DNA of 64,000 nt from Actinoplanes sp. NBRC 103695 (GCF_030269485.1 NZ_BSTL01000033.1:1-64000); one strand, 5' to 3'. Numbered from the stretch's first letter, positions 1 through 8,878 are shown. Notes: a model not told the origin generated them from the sequence alone. Numbers and translations are program-made.

Positions 1-79
1 CCGAACCCGGAAGCTAAGCCTGCCAGCGCCGATGGTACTGCACTCGGGAGGGTGTGGGAGAGTAGGACGCCGCCGGACT
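1..79 (+). rRNA. rrf: 5S ribosomal RNA, 3' part
   Basis: The window opens inside a 5S rRNA gene. The visible part has the typical stretches CCGAACCCGGAAGCTAAG and GTAGGACGCCGCCGGAC that end actinobacterial 5S genes. The 5' part, and presumably the 16S and 23S genes, lie outside the window. The exact 3' end is approximate. Two hairpins follow immediately, consistent with the end of an rrn operon. Confidence 0.93.
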
Positions 80-88
80 AAACGTATG

Positions 89-119
89 GTTGAGGCCCCA
101 CCACTGGTGGGGCCTCAAC
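89..119 (+). terminator. rrn operon terminator
   Basis: A perfect 15-bp inverted repeat (GTTGAGGCCCCACCA with its complement) sits 10 bases after the 5S gene and is followed by TGTTTTCC. This is a classical intrinsic terminator for the ribosomal RNA operon. Confidence 0.93.
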
Positions 120-141
120 TGTTTTCCTAGACAATGCTTTT

Positions 142-169
142 ATGGCCTGCCCCGACCGGGGCGGGCCAT
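142..169 (+). terminator. second terminator hairpin after 5S rRNA
   Basis: A 12-bp hairpin (ATGGCCTGCCCC paired with GGGGCGGGCCAT, one wobble) ends in a short T run on the + strand. It backs up the first rrn terminator. It may also stop transcripts of the minus-strand gene that ends at 192. Confidence 0.75.
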
Positions 170-191
170 TTTGCGTCTCTGGGGCCGGCGG

Positions 192-989
192 TTAATCGCG
201 CTTCTGGGCGACGTCGCGGAAGGTGCGGAGGAGTATGGCGGATTCATCCTCGGGGCGGCCGGGGAAGAGGCCCACGGTGAGACTGCCGTGGTCGGCCCAG
301 CCACAGACGCTCATGTCGCCTTCGGCAGTGGCCGTCGCTCCGCACTTCATGGTGCCGCCCAGGTCGCCGGCCTCGACGTCGTGGACGTCGGTGACCGAAC
401 CCTGGTCGTCGGCGATCAGATCGAAGGCCGACTCGAGTTCGGTGTCCGGGCTCCAGATCAGCGAGGTGCCGCCGAAGAAGAGCACGCCCCTGCTGGGGTT
501 CGCGCCGTCGCGGTAGACGGCGCCGACCGTCTTGTCGAAGTCGATCTCCGCGGCGAGGGCGGTGGTCAGGTAGTCCGCGGTGCCGCGGCCGTTCTCGCTG
601 TCGTCGGCCTTCAAGCCGCCGAGCTCGGCGGGTGCCGTGAGCGTCGCGTCCTTCTGCGACATCACTCGCCAGCCGGTGACGCTCAGGGCCGCGGCGCCGG
701 CCACGCCCACCGCGAGGAGGCCGGCCAGGACGACGGTGCGGGTGCGGGATTTCGGCTTGGGGGTGTCCGCTTCGTCTTCGTCGGCGGAGCCGCTCAGCTG
801 GAAAGGACCGTCGCCCACCTCGATCGGCCGTGCTCCGCCGACGGGCTGGCCCGAATCGATCGGCTGTGCGGCGTCGACCGGCTGAACCGGATCGGCCGGG
901 GGAGCGGCTTTGAGGTGCGCGGATGCTTCTCCGGAGGCGGCCTGTGCGACAGGCTCGGACTCGGTCGGGCGGCCGCTGGGCTCGGACAT
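192..989 (-). CDS. membrane-anchored CxWADHGS-family protein
   Basis: 265 aa. Residues 1 to about 85 are a low-complexity Pro/Ala/Glu-rich cytoplasmic tail. A basic stop-transfer motif (KPKSRTR) then precedes one membrane segment at about 88-108 (VVLAGLLAVGVAGAAALSV), followed by an extracytoplasmic domain. That domain ends with a Cys pair, the second Cys within VCGWADHGSLT. The protein at 20217-21320 has the same plan and the same CxWADHGS motif, so the two are paralogs. I know no function for the family. Transcription diverges from valS, and the mRNA looks leaderless (see the -10 box at 996). Confidence 0.85.
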   Translation of the reverse strand: MSEPSGRPTESEPVAQAASGEASAHLKAAPPADPVQPVDAAQPIDSGQPVGGARPIEVGDGPFQLSGSADEDEADTPKPKSRTRTVVLAGLLAVGVAGAAALSVTGWRVMSQKDATLTAPAELGGLKADDSENGRGTADYLTTALAAEIDFDKTVGAVYRDGANPSRGVLFFGGTSLIWSPDTELESAFDLIADDQGSVTDVHDVEAGDLGGTMKCGATATAEGDMSVCGWADHGSLTVGLFPGRPEDESAILLRTFRDVAQKRD

Positions 990-995
990 CGGGGC

Positions 996-1001
996 AGCCT
1001 A
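996..1001 (-). promoter_or_regulatory. -10 box, leaderless promoter of the 192-989 gene
   Basis: On the minus strand TAGGCT is followed by exactly six bases and then the ATG at 989. The transcript should therefore start at or beside the start codon. No convincing -35 is visible. Confidence 0.6.
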
Positions 1002-1020
1002 GCAATCCACGAGAGCGGAG

Positions 1021-1029
1021 TTATCCACA
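1021..1029 (+). promoter_or_regulatory. DnaA-box-like site TTATCCACA
   Basis: The sequence TTATCCACA matches the DnaA-box consensus. It lies in the 91-bp divergent region between the promoters of valS and the 192-989 gene. It is a single box, so it is not an origin; it could be a DnaA regulatory site or chance. Confidence 0.4.
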
Positions 1030-1068
1030 ACCAGGCAATCCCGTGGCCGCCCACGTACGCGACGTCCG

Positions 1069-1074
1069 TAGAAT
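1069..1074 (+). promoter_or_regulatory. -10 box, leaderless promoter of valS
   Basis: TAGAAT is followed by six bases (TTGACC with the final G) and then the GTG start of valS at 1081. Transcription is expected to start at the GTG itself. No Shine-Dalgarno sequence is present, which fits a leaderless mRNA. Confidence 0.65.
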
Positions 1075-1080
1075 TGACCG

Positions 1081-3720
1081 GTGAGCGAAACAACCCAGAC
1101 CAGCGCCCCCGACGGCCGTCCCACCGGTGAACTCTCCGCCCAGTACCAGCCGGGCGAGGTAGAGCAGCGGCGGTACGAGTCGTGGGTATCGTCCGGGGTG
1201 TTCACCGCCGACCCCAAGAGCGACAAACCGGCGTTCTCGATCGTCATCCCGCCGCCGAACGTCACCGGCTCGCTGCACGTCGGTCACGCGCTCGACCACA
1301 CCATTCAGGACACGCTGTCCCGGCTCAAGAGGATGCAGGGGTACGAAGTCCTGTGGCTCCCGGGCATGGACCACGCCGGCATCGCCACGCAGAACGTCGT
1401 GGAGCGGCAGCTCGCCGGCCAGGGCCAGTCCCGGCACGACCTGGGGCGGGAGGCCTTCGTCGAGCGGGTGTGGCAGTGGAAGGCGGAGTCCGGCGGGGCG
1501 ATCCTCGGGCAGATGCGCCGGCTCGGTGACTCGGTCGACTGGTCGCGCGAGCGGTTCACGATGGACGACGGGCTCTCCCGTGCGGTGCAGACGATCTTCA
1601 AGCGGCTGTACGACGACGAGCTGATCTACCGCGCCGAACGGATCATCAACTGGTGCCCGCGGTGCCTGACGGCGCTGAGCGACATCGAGGTCGAGCACTC
1701 CGACGACGACGGTGAGCTGGTCTCGATCCGGTACGGCGAGGGTGACAACTCGATCGTGGTCGCCACCACCCGGGCCGAGACGATGCTCGGCGACACCGCC
1801 GTGGCCGTGCACCCGGATGACGAGCGGTACCGGCACCTGATCGGCACCGAGGTGGAGCTGCCGCTGACCGGGCGTCGCATCCCGATCGTGGCCGACGAGC
1901 ACGTCGACCCCGCCTTCGGCACGGGCGCGGTCAAGGTCACGCCGGCGCACGACCCCAACGACTTCGAGATCGGTCAGCGGCACGGCCTGCCGAGTCTGAC
2001 GATCATGGACGAGCGCGCCGTGGTCACCGTACCCGGGCCGTTTGAAGGTCTTGATCGGTTCGAGGCCCGGCCGGCGATCGTGGCGGCGTTGCGTGAGCAG
2101 GGTCGCATCGTCGCGGAGAAGCGGCCCTATCAGCACTCGGTGGGGCACTGCTCGCGATGCAAGACCACGGTCGAGCCGCGGCTGTCGCTGCAGTGGTTCG
2201 TGCGGACCGGGCCGCTGGCCAAGGCGGCCGGTGACGCGGTGCGCGACGGGCGGGTCGCGGTCGAGCCGGCCGAGTTGGCCAAGCGCTACTTCGCGTGGGT
2301 CGACAACATGCACGACTGGTGCATCTCCCGCCAGCTGTGGTGGGGGCACCGGATCCCGGTCTGGTACGGGCCGGACGGCGAGGTCGTGTGCGTCGGCCCG
2401 GAGGACGACGCGCCCACCGGCGAGGGCTGGCGGCAGGACGAGGACGTGCTGGACACGTGGTTCTCGTCGGCGCTGTGGCCGTTCTCGACCATGGGCTGGC
2501 CCGACTCCACGCTTGAGCTGGAGCGGTTCTATCCGACGTCGGTGCTGGTCACCGGGTACGACATCCTGTTCTTCTGGGTCGCCCGGATGATGATGTTCGG
2601 GCTCTACGCGATGGACGGCAAACAGCCGTTCGACGTGATCGCGCTGCACGGCATGGTGCGCGACGGGCACGGCAAGAAGATGTCGAAGTCGTTCGGCAAC
2701 GTGGTGGACCCGCTGGACTGGATCGACCGGTACGGCGCGGACGCCACCCGCTTCACGCTGATGCGCGGCGCCAACCCGGGCACCGATGTGCCGATCAGCG
2801 AGGAGTGGTGCCAGGGCTCCCGCAACTTCTGCAACAAGCTGTGGAACGCGACCCGGTTCGCGCTGATGAACGGTGCCACGGTCGCCGGTGAGCTGCCCGC
2901 GCAGAGCGAGCTCAACGCCGTCGACCGGTGGGTGCTGTCCCGGCTGCAGCATGTGATCGGCGAAGTCGACGAGGAGCTGTCGACGTACGAGTTCGCGAAG
3001 TTCTGCGACACGCTCTACCACTTCGCCTGGGACGACGTGTGTGACTGGTACGTCGAGCTGAGCAAGCCGGTGCTAGCCGCCGGTGGGCCCGAGGCGGACA
3101 AGACGCGGCGGGTGCTCGGGCACGTGCTCGACCAGCTGCTGCGGCTGCTGCACCCGGTCATCCCGTTCGTCACCGAGGAACTCTGGACCAGCCTGACCGG
3201 CGAGACGACCGTGGTCACCGCGGCGTGGCCGGTCGCCGAGGCGGCCCGGATCGACGACGCCGCCGAGGATGAGCTGGCCGCGCTGCAGAGGGTCGTGACC
3301 GAGGTCCGGCGCTTCCGCTCCGACCAGGGACTGCGACCTGGTCAGCGGGTCAGCGCGGCGCTCACCGGCTTGGGCAACGTGGGCATCGACGTCCACGAGC
3401 CGCTGATCCGGGCGCTGGCCCGGCTGGACGCGCCCGGCGACGACTTCACGGCCACCGCCACGCTGACCGTGGCCGGCGGGACCACCGTCGACCTGGACAC
3501 CCGCGGGACCATCGACGTCGCGGCCGAACGGGCCCGGCTGGAGAAGGACCGCGCCGCCGCGGAGAAGGAAGCCGCGCAGTGCCGGGCCAAGCTCGGCAAC
3601 GAGGCGTTCGTCGGCAAAGCACCCGAGCAGGTGGTCGCGAAGATCAAGGATCGCCTGGCCACGGCTGAGGCGGATCTCACGCGAATTGCAGCCTCCCTGT
3701 CGGCGTTGCCCACGGCATGA
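1081..3720 (+). CDS. valS: valyl-tRNA synthetase
   Basis: 879 aa, full length for ValRS, GTG start. It charges tRNA-Val with valine in the cytoplasm. The class I signatures are present: the HIGH-type motif HVGH at residues 66-69 and KMSKS at 533-537. Between them lies the CP1 editing domain, with the cysteine-rich INWCPRC segment. The C-terminus (about 810-879) is the coiled-coil tRNA-binding arm rich in Ala, Glu and Lys. valS is followed by folC after 85 bp, the order also found in Mycobacterium. It is transcribed from a leaderless promoter and I see no T-box, unlike ileS in this window. Confidence 0.98.
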   Translation: MSETTQTSAPDGRPTGELSAQYQPGEVEQRRYESWVSSGVFTADPKSDKPAFSIVIPPPNVTGSLHVGHALDHTIQDTLSRLKRMQGYEVLWLPGMDHAGIATQNVVERQLAGQGQSRHDLGREAFVERVWQWKAESGGAILGQMRRLGDSVDWSRERFTMDDGLSRAVQTIFKRLYDDELIYRAERIINWCPRCLTALSDIEVEHSDDDGELVSIRYGEGDNSIVVATTRAETMLGDTAVAVHPDDERYRHLIGTEVELPLTGRRIPIVADEHVDPAFGTGAVKVTPAHDPNDFEIGQRHGLPSLTIMDERAVVTVPGPFEGLDRFEARPAIVAALREQGRIVAEKRPYQHSVGHCSRCKTTVEPRLSLQWFVRTGPLAKAAGDAVRDGRVAVEPAELAKRYFAWVDNMHDWCISRQLWWGHRIPVWYGPDGEVVCVGPEDDAPTGEGWRQDEDVLDTWFSSALWPFSTMGWPDSTLELERFYPTSVLVTGYDILFFWVARMMMFGLYAMDGKQPFDVIALHGMVRDGHGKKMSKSFGNVVDPLDWIDRYGADATRFTLMRGANPGTDVPISEEWCQGSRNFCNKLWNATRFALMNGATVAGELPAQSELNAVDRWVLSRLQHVIGEVDEELSTYEFAKFCDTLYHFAWDDVCDWYVELSKPVLAAGGPEADKTRRVLGHVLDQLLRLLHPVIPFVTEELWTSLTGETTVVTAAWPVAEAARIDDAAEDELAALQRVVTEVRRFRSDQGLRPGQRVSAALTGLGNVGIDVHEPLIRALARLDAPGDDFTATATLTVAGGTTVDLDTRGTIDVAAERARLEKDRAAAEKEAAQCRAKLGNEAFVGKAPEQVVAKIKDRLATAEADLTRIAASLSALPTA

Positions 3721-3805
3721 GCGACTGCACCGAGCGGCACCGCATGGCGCCGGCGAACGGCCTCGCACGCGAGGGCCAGAAGCGCATGCCAAAGGAAGGC
3801 TCAGC

Positions 3806-5131
3806 ATGAGCGAATACGACGAGGTTGATGCCGCGCTGCTGAAGCGCGGCTTCACCCGGATGGACTTCGACCTGGCGAAGATCCGGGACCTGATGGACGT
3901 GCTGGGCAGCCCGCAGCGGGCCTACCCGTCGATCCATCTGACCGGCACCAACGGCAAGACGTCGACCGCTCGGATGATCGACTCCCTGCTGCGGTCGCAC
4001 GGGCTGCACACCGGCCGCTACACCAGCCCGCACCTGGAGACCGTCCGCGAGCGGATCAGCCTCGACGGGGAGCCGATCTCCGAGGAAGAGCTGGTCGCGA
4101 CCTACCAGGAGATCGAGCCGCTCGCCGACCTGATCGACGCGCGGGTGTCCGAGCCGCTGACCTACTTCGACATGACCACGGCCATGGCGTACGCGAAATT
4201 CGCCGACGCACCGGTGGACGTGGCGGTCGTCGAGGTCGGGATGGGCGGCGAGGAGGACGCCACCAACGTGATCGAGGCCGGCATCTGCGTGATCACGCCG
4301 ATCGGACTGGACCACACCGAGTGGCTCGGCGACACCATCGAGGACATCGCCTGGGCCAAGTCCGGGATCATCCACCGGGGCGCCACCGTGATCAGCGCGC
4401 TGCAGACCGAGGACGCGATGCGCCCGCTGCTCGAACGCAGCGTCAGCGTGGGCGCGACGCTGGCCCGGGAGGGCAGCGAGTTCGGGGTGGTGCAACGGGA
4501 CATCGCGGTCGGCGGGCAGATGATCACGCTGCAGGGGCTCGGCGGGATCTACGACGAGATCTTTCTGCCGCTGCACGGCGCGCACCAGGCACAGAACGCC
4601 GTCCTGGCGCTCGCCGCGGTCGAAGCGTTCCTCGGCGCCGGCAAGGACAAGCAGCTCGAGCCCGAGGTCGTGCGGGACGGGTTCGCGCGGGTGGACTCGC
4701 CGGGCCGTCTCGAGCGGGTACGCAGCGCGCCGACGATCCTGCTCGACGGCGCCCACAACCCGCACGGCATGGCGGCGACCGTGGCGGCGCTGGAAGAGGA
4801 GTTCACCTTCCGGCACCTGGTCGCCGTCGTGGCGGTGCTGGGCGACAAGGACGCGTCCGGGCTGCTCGACCTGCTCGAGCCGATCGCCGCGCGGATCGTC
4901 GTCACCCGCAACAGCTCGCCCCGGACCATGCCGCTGGAAGAACTGACGCAGATCGCCACCGAGATCTTCGGCGAGGACCGGGTGACCGTCGCGGAGAACA
5001 TGCCGGACGCGATCGAGGAAGCGGTCGTGCTGGCCGAGTCCGACACCGACGGCGAGCTCAGCGGGGTCGGCGTGCTGGTCACCGGGTCGATCATGACCGT
5101 GGCGGACGCGCGGAAGCTGCTGAAGCGGTGA
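3806..5131 (+). CDS. folC: bifunctional folylpolyglutamate / dihydrofolate synthase
   Basis: 441 aa. Adds glutamate to (dihydro)folates in the cytoplasm. The Mur-ligase P-loop LTGTNGKTSTARM is near residues 46-58, followed by SPHLETVRERI. The central domain has EVGMGGEEDATNV and ITPIGLDHTEWLG, and the C-terminal domain carries LLDGAHNPHGM. I chose the ATG at 3806 because AAAGGAAGG lies six bases upstream and homology starts there. An upstream in-frame ATG-less extension (from 3686) is not family-like. The stop overlaps the next GTG by four bases, so the two are probably translationally coupled. Confidence 0.96.
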   Translation: MSEYDEVDAALLKRGFTRMDFDLAKIRDLMDVLGSPQRAYPSIHLTGTNGKTSTARMIDSLLRSHGLHTGRYTSPHLETVRERISLDGEPISEEELVATYQEIEPLADLIDARVSEPLTYFDMTTAMAYAKFADAPVDVAVVEVGMGGEEDATNVIEAGICVITPIGLDHTEWLGDTIEDIAWAKSGIIHRGATVISALQTEDAMRPLLERSVSVGATLAREGSEFGVVQRDIAVGGQMITLQGLGGIYDEIFLPLHGAHQAQNAVLALAAVEAFLGAGKDKQLEPEVVRDGFARVDSPGRLERVRSAPTILLDGAHNPHGMAATVAALEEEFTFRHLVAVVAVLGDKDASGLLDLLEPIAARIVVTRNSSPRTMPLEELTQIATEIFGEDRVTVAENMPDAIEEAVVLAESDTDGELSGVGVLVTGSIMTVADARKLLKR

Positions 5132-5613
5132 CCTCGCCGACACCCGACCCGGTGGCTTCGTCCGCCGAGCAAGCGCCGCCGTCCTCCGACCCGGTGCCGC
5201 CGTCCTCAGACTCGGTGCCGGCGGCCTCAGACTCGGCGGCTTCGTCCTCCGAGCCGGCGGCTCCGGGTGAGCCGAGGCAGTCCGGGCTGCGCAACCCCGG
5301 GGCCGCGGTGCGCGGCCTCGGGGCGGGGACGCTGGTGCTCGAGGCGATCGTGCTGCTGCTGGCGATTCAGCCGATCCGGGTGTTCGGCGGGAATTTGAGC
5401 GGGTGGGGCATCGGCGTGGTGGTGACGCTGGCGGTGCTCTGCATCCTCATCGCCGGGGTGATGAAGCGGCGGTGGGCCTGGACCGCGGGGTCGGTGCTGC
5501 AGGTTTTGCTGCTGGTCAGTGGGCTGCTGCATTGGTCGCTCGCGGCGGTCGGCCTGATCTTCGGGGCCGCTTGGGTGTACGCGACGCACGTGCGTCGCAA
5601 GATCCTGGGCTGA
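5128..5613 (+). CDS. DUF4233 small membrane protein
   Basis: 161 aa, GTG start overlapping the folC stop (GTGA). The first ~50 residues are a Ser/Pro/Asp-rich disordered tail. They are followed by four hydrophobic segments (for example TLVLEAIVLLLAIQPIRVF and GIGVVVTLAVLCILIAGVM) and a basic C-terminus (HVRRKILG). The position between folC and ndk matches the Mycobacterium tuberculosis gene Rv2446c, a DUF4233 protein of unknown function. The Ser/Pro tail is repetitive at DNA level. Function unknown; membrane location is clear from sequence. Confidence 0.85.
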   Translation: MTSPTPDPVASSAEQAPPSSDPVPPSSDSVPAASDSAASSSEPAAPGEPRQSGLRNPGAAVRGLGAGTLVLEAIVLLLAIQPIRVFGGNLSGWGIGVVVTLAVLCILIAGVMKRRWAWTAGSVLQVLLLVSGLLHWSLAAVGLIFGAAWVYATHVRRKILG

Positions 5614-5707
5614 GCCCGGCCGGCCGTGACTCTGGGCTGAGCCCGGTCTGCGAGCCGCGGAATCTGGGGCTCGGCTCGGCTGGCTGCGACTCTGGGGCTC
5701 AGCCCGG
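5605..5707. repeat. degenerate direct repeats copied from the DUF4233 gene end
   Basis: Four imperfect copies of CTGGGCTGAGCCCGG start at about 5605, 5632, 5664 and 5692. The first copy contains the last codons and the TGA stop of the DUF4233 gene. The array therefore looks like tandem duplication of a stop-codon region. Confidence 0.6.
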
Positions 5708-5728
5708 CCGGTGGGGTGCGGCCGGGCT
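5701..5728. terminator. bidirectional terminator hairpin
   Basis: AGCCCGGCCG and CGGCCGGGCT form a perfect 10-bp stem with an 8-base loop between the convergent DUF4233 and VOC-protein genes. There is no U tract, as is common in high-GC actinobacteria. Confidence 0.65.
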
Positions 5729-5738
5729 CTGCGAGGCG

Positions 5739-8315
5739 TCAGCGGATGGCGCGCCACTGGGTGATGGCGATGTTGTGGCCGTCCGGGTCGTAGAAGGTGG
5801 CGGCCCAGAGTTCGAGCTTGTCGCCGCGGTTGACCGGGCGGGGGCCGTGCAGGAACTTCACGCCCTTGGTCTTCAGTTCCTCGTATACGGCGTCGACGTC
5901 GCCCACCTCCAGGTTGAGGTATATCAGGCGGCCGATGTCCGGGGACAACGAGTGGACGGCGCGCAGCACCAGGCGGGTGTCGCCGGACGCCAGGACCGCG
6001 CTGCCGGTGCCGGTGTCGATCTGGAAGAAGCCCAGGGTGTCGCGGTAGAAGTCGATCGAGCGGTTCATGTTGGTCACCAGGACCGTGATGCCTACGCCGT
6101 GGATCGCGCCGGCCGGGCCGGGGCGGGCGCTGGGGTAGGCGGTGATGATCTCGTCGGTGCGCTCGTCCGGTTCGTAGCCGGAGCCCTCCAGGTCGGCCCA
6201 GGGGCGGCCGGGCCTGACCGGGCGGGCGGTCGCCGAGACGACGATCGGCTTCTGGCCGGGCGTGGGTGCGGCGTCGGTGGCTGTCGCGGCCGGAACCTCG
6301 GTGGGGGCGGTCGGTGGCTGGGAGGTCGCGGCCGGAACCTCGGTGGGGGCGGTCGGTGGCTGGGAGGTCGCGGCTGGTGGCTCGGTGGGGTGGGTCGCTT
6401 CGGGAGTGGGGGCTGAAGCGGCGGGGGTTTTGGTCGGTGTCGTGGGGTCTACGCCGGTGATGGTGGGGCGAGGGTTGGCTGCCTCGCGGGTTTCCCACGG
6501 GGGTGGGCCGGGGTCGCCGAGGATGTCGTCGAGGAGGGGGTCCTCCAGGAGGGAATCGGCGGCGGGCGGCTCAGACGGAGACGGGGGTTCGTAGGCGGCG
6601 GGCCTGGACGGGGGCTCGTTGGCGGGAGGCTTGGGCGAGGGGTCGGTGGTGGGGCGGCTGGCTTCCCACGGGCGGGTGGTCGCGGCGCTGGCTGTGGGAG
6701 GCGGCGGTGGCTCGTCGGGGAGGCGGCTCGCCTCCCACGGGCGGGGCGATGTGTCGCCTGTGGCGGCTGCTCGGTCGGCGGCTGCCGCCGCGGCCACCTG
6801 CTCCGGTGGAGTGACGGTGTCCTCGCGGGGGGAAGGGGGGCGCTTCGCTGTCGGGATCTCCGAGGGAGGGGTCGCGGCCGTTGCGCCGGCGGCCCAGGCG
6901 CGAGGGTCGTCGGGGGCGTCCGCGGGTGGGGCTATGACGTCGCTGGACAGGCTTTCGCGGGAGGCGGGAGCGAACTCCGGTGGGGAGTCCAGGTTGCTGT
7001 CCAGAGGGAGGTCGATGTCGTGGTCCGTCGGCTCGTGCAAGGACTCGGGTGACCTTGGGCGGGGCGGGGTCTCGAGATCCGGCGAGTCGGAGCCGGGCAC
7101 GCCGGCGGCACGTTGCTCCGGGACCACGCTTGCCTTTGGGCCGGCGGGAGCCGGTGTTGCGGTTGGGGAGTGGGAGGGCGTACCCGAAAGGGTTTCTGAA
7201 GTTGGTTCTGACGGTTTGCGGGGACGTGGGCTGGGGCGGCGGCGCTCGGTGGGCTCGTCGCTCTCCGTCGTGGTCGGCGGGACCGGCTGGTACGCGGGGT
7301 GGGTCTGGTCCGTGGTGGGCGTGTAGGACGACGGGGTCGCCTCGGTGGTGGGGGACGCCGTGCGCTGGTGGGGTGCGGGGGTGGGCTGCTCGTAGTAGGT
7401 CGTGGAGTGAGGGGCCGCGGGCGGGGGTTCGTCGGCCACGGGAGGCGGCTGGCGATCCTCGGGCGCTGGGGCCGGCTCGGGGTCGGGCTCGGGCCGGCGT
7501 TCGGGTTCGGGGTCGTCCAGCAGGGGGGCCTCGGGAGTCGGACGGTCGTCCGTCAGGGACGTCGCGGCTGCCTGGGCCTCGGCGTGCGGGCTGCGGGCCG
7601 CGCGCTGGGGGAGGACGGCGGGGATGTCGTCGTGGTCTACGTATTCGCCCTCCAGGACCGGGCCGCCTGGTGTGTCGTGGACCACTATGGCCGAGCCGGG
7701 GCGCTCCTCGGTGGCCACCGACGTTGCGGCGGCCGCGGGGGACATGGGCTCGTCGGGGCCGCGACCCCACGAGCGGTCGCGGGTCACCCACGGCGGGGCC
7801 TCGGGCTCGCCCAGCAGGTCGTCGTCGAGGAACTCCTCGGGCTGCTCGAACGCGGGCGGCGGAGGGTCGCCGTCGTCGGCCCGGTCCTCCACGTCGGCCC
7901 ACTCGATCTTGACGCGGCGCATGTCGTCGACGTCCACCGAGATGGGCAGGGTCTCGTTGACCCGGGGCCACTTGCCGACCGGGACGCGCGGGTCGCGGAC
8001 CAGGACCTCGGTGACCGGCAGGCCGGGGGCGACCACCACCAGCTGCAGCTCGGCGCGGCCGTAGGCGCCGGACGGGGGCGGCTCGGAGATCGCCTTCACC
8101 TGGCCGTGGCCGGTCACCCACGCGCGGGCACCGCGGCGCACCACGTTGACCATGCCGAGCGCGATCGCCAGCGCGAGCAGTGCGGCGCCCAGGGCGACGA
8201 TCGGCCAGCTGGACAGGCCGAGCCCGAACACCATCACGAACACCGCGAAAGTGCCCAGCACCGCCGCGACAAGCTTGCGCGCCGGTGCGACGGGTCGGCC
8301 GGTTTGGTTCGCCAC
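5739..8315 (-). CDS. membrane-anchored protein with long disordered linker and C-terminal VOC (glyoxalase) domain
   Basis: 858 aa, GTG start with AGGGGGG six bases upstream. Residues 13-60 hold two membrane segments. A small folded part follows (about 65-150, AWVTGHGQVKAISEPP to VKIEWADVEDRADD). About 560 residues are then almost pure Pro/Ala/Glu/Thr-rich disorder with a 14-residue tandem repeat. The last ~125 residues form a glyoxalase/bleomycin-resistance-type fold: GVGITVLVTNMNRSIDFYRD, LGFFQIDTG, YLNLEVGDVDAVYEEL, ATFYDPDGHNIAITQW. VOC proteins are usually about 130 aa and soluble, so this fusion is unusual. Substrate unknown. The frame is open throughout with actinobacterial codon use. 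Confidence 0.8.
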   Translation of the reverse strand: MANQTGRPVAPARKLVAAVLGTFAVFVMVFGLGLSSWPIVALGAALLALAIALGMVNVVRRGARAWVTGHGQVKAISEPPPSGAYGRAELQLVVVAPGLPVTEVLVRDPRVPVGKWPRVNETLPISVDVDDMRRVKIEWADVEDRADDGDPPPPAFEQPEEFLDDDLLGEPEAPPWVTRDRSWGRGPDEPMSPAAAATSVATEERPGSAIVVHDTPGGPVLEGEYVDHDDIPAVLPQRAARSPHAEAQAAATSLTDDRPTPEAPLLDDPEPERRPEPDPEPAPAPEDRQPPPVADEPPPAAPHSTTYYEQPTPAPHQRTASPTTEATPSSYTPTTDQTHPAYQPVPPTTTESDEPTERRRPSPRPRKPSEPTSETLSGTPSHSPTATPAPAGPKASVVPEQRAAGVPGSDSPDLETPPRPRSPESLHEPTDHDIDLPLDSNLDSPPEFAPASRESLSSDVIAPPADAPDDPRAWAAGATAATPPSEIPTAKRPPSPREDTVTPPEQVAAAAAADRAAATGDTSPRPWEASRLPDEPPPPPTASAATTRPWEASRPTTDPSPKPPANEPPSRPAAYEPPSPSEPPAADSLLEDPLLDDILGDPGPPPWETREAANPRPTITGVDPTTPTKTPAASAPTPEATHPTEPPAATSQPPTAPTEVPAATSQPPTAPTEVPAATATDAAPTPGQKPIVVSATARPVRPGRPWADLEGSGYEPDERTDEIITAYPSARPGPAGAIHGVGITVLVTNMNRSIDFYRDTLGFFQIDTGTGSAVLASGDTRLVLRAVHSLSPDIGRLIYLNLEVGDVDAVYEELKTKGVKFLHGPRPVNRGDKLELWAATFYDPDGHNIAITQWRAIR

Positions 8316-8340
8316 AGTGGACCCCCCTTTTGTCCCTGTC

Positions 8341-8346
8341 AGGCTA
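8341..8346 (-). promoter_or_regulatory. -10 box upstream of the VOC fusion gene
   Basis: TAGCCT on the minus strand lies 25 bases upstream of the GTG at 8315, leaving room for a short leader with the AGGGGGG ribosome binding site. A -35 is not clear. Confidence 0.4.
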
Positions 8347-8414
8347 TGGCGAGCCGGGGGTGGAGCGGAAGTGTGGTTACCCGAGGTTGCCGCTCGCGGG
8401 GGGAGCGGTACCGA

Positions 8415-8420
8415 TAGGCT
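8415..8420 (+). promoter_or_regulatory. -10 box of ndk
   Basis: TAGGCT lies 35 bases before the ndk GTG. The leader holds the GGGAGGAA ribosome binding site at 8442-8449. No good -35 at 16-18 bp was found, so the call is tentative. Confidence 0.4.
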
Positions 8421-8455
8421 GACATTCCGCGTGTCGACCCTGGGAGGAACCCACC

Positions 8456-8878
8456 GTGACCAGCCCGTCCGGCGAGCGCTCGCTCGTGCTGATCAAGCCT
8501 GACGCTGTGCGCCGAGGCCTGGTCGGCGAGATCATCGGCCGGTTCGAGCGCAAGGGGCTCGCGGTCGACGCGATGGTGCTGCGGTCGATGGACGCCGCGC
8601 TGGCCGACCAGCACTACGCCGACCACGTCGAGAAGGCGTTCTATCCTCCCCTCAAGGACTTCATGACCTCGGGGCCGCTGGTGGCGCTCGTGCTGTCCGG
8701 CGACGAGGTGATCGAGGTGGTCCGGGGCATGCTCGGCGCCACCGACGGGCGCAAGGCGGCCGCGGGGACGATCCGCGGTGACCTGTCGCTGTCGAACCGG
8801 GAGAACCTGGTGCACGCCTCCGACTCGCCGGAGAGCGCCAAGCGTGAGCTGCAGCTCTGGTTCCCCGAGCTGGTCTGA
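8456..8878 (+). CDS. ndk: nucleoside diphosphate kinase
   Basis: 140 aa, the normal length. Transfers the gamma phosphate of ATP to NDPs through a phosphohistidine. The catalytic motif is NLVHASDS with His120. The N-terminus SLVLIKPDAVRRGLVGEII is typical, as is the Kpn-loop region GPLVALVLSG. The GTG start at 8456 has GGGAGGAA seven bases upstream. The gene sits where ndk is expected after folC and DUF4233 in actinobacteria, but here the long VOC gene is inserted between them on the other strand. It ends nine bases from the convergent AhpD-like gene. Confidence 0.98.
   Translation: MTSPSGERSLVLIKPDAVRRGLVGEIIGRFERKGLAVDAMVLRSMDAALADQHYADHVEKAFYPPLKDFMTSGPLVALVLSGDEVIEVVRGMLGATDGRKAAAGTIRGDLSLSNRENLVHASDSPESAKRELQLWFPELV

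Noticed and set aside
1021..1029. Replication origin
   Set aside because: A single DnaA-like box with no cluster, AT-rich stretch or dnaA/dnaN neighbours.
1021..3021. Long minus-strand frame of 666 codons opposite valS
   Set aside because: It is antisense to a full-length ValRS with all motifs. It is rich in Arg, Val, Pro and His, as expected for the shadow of a high-GC gene.
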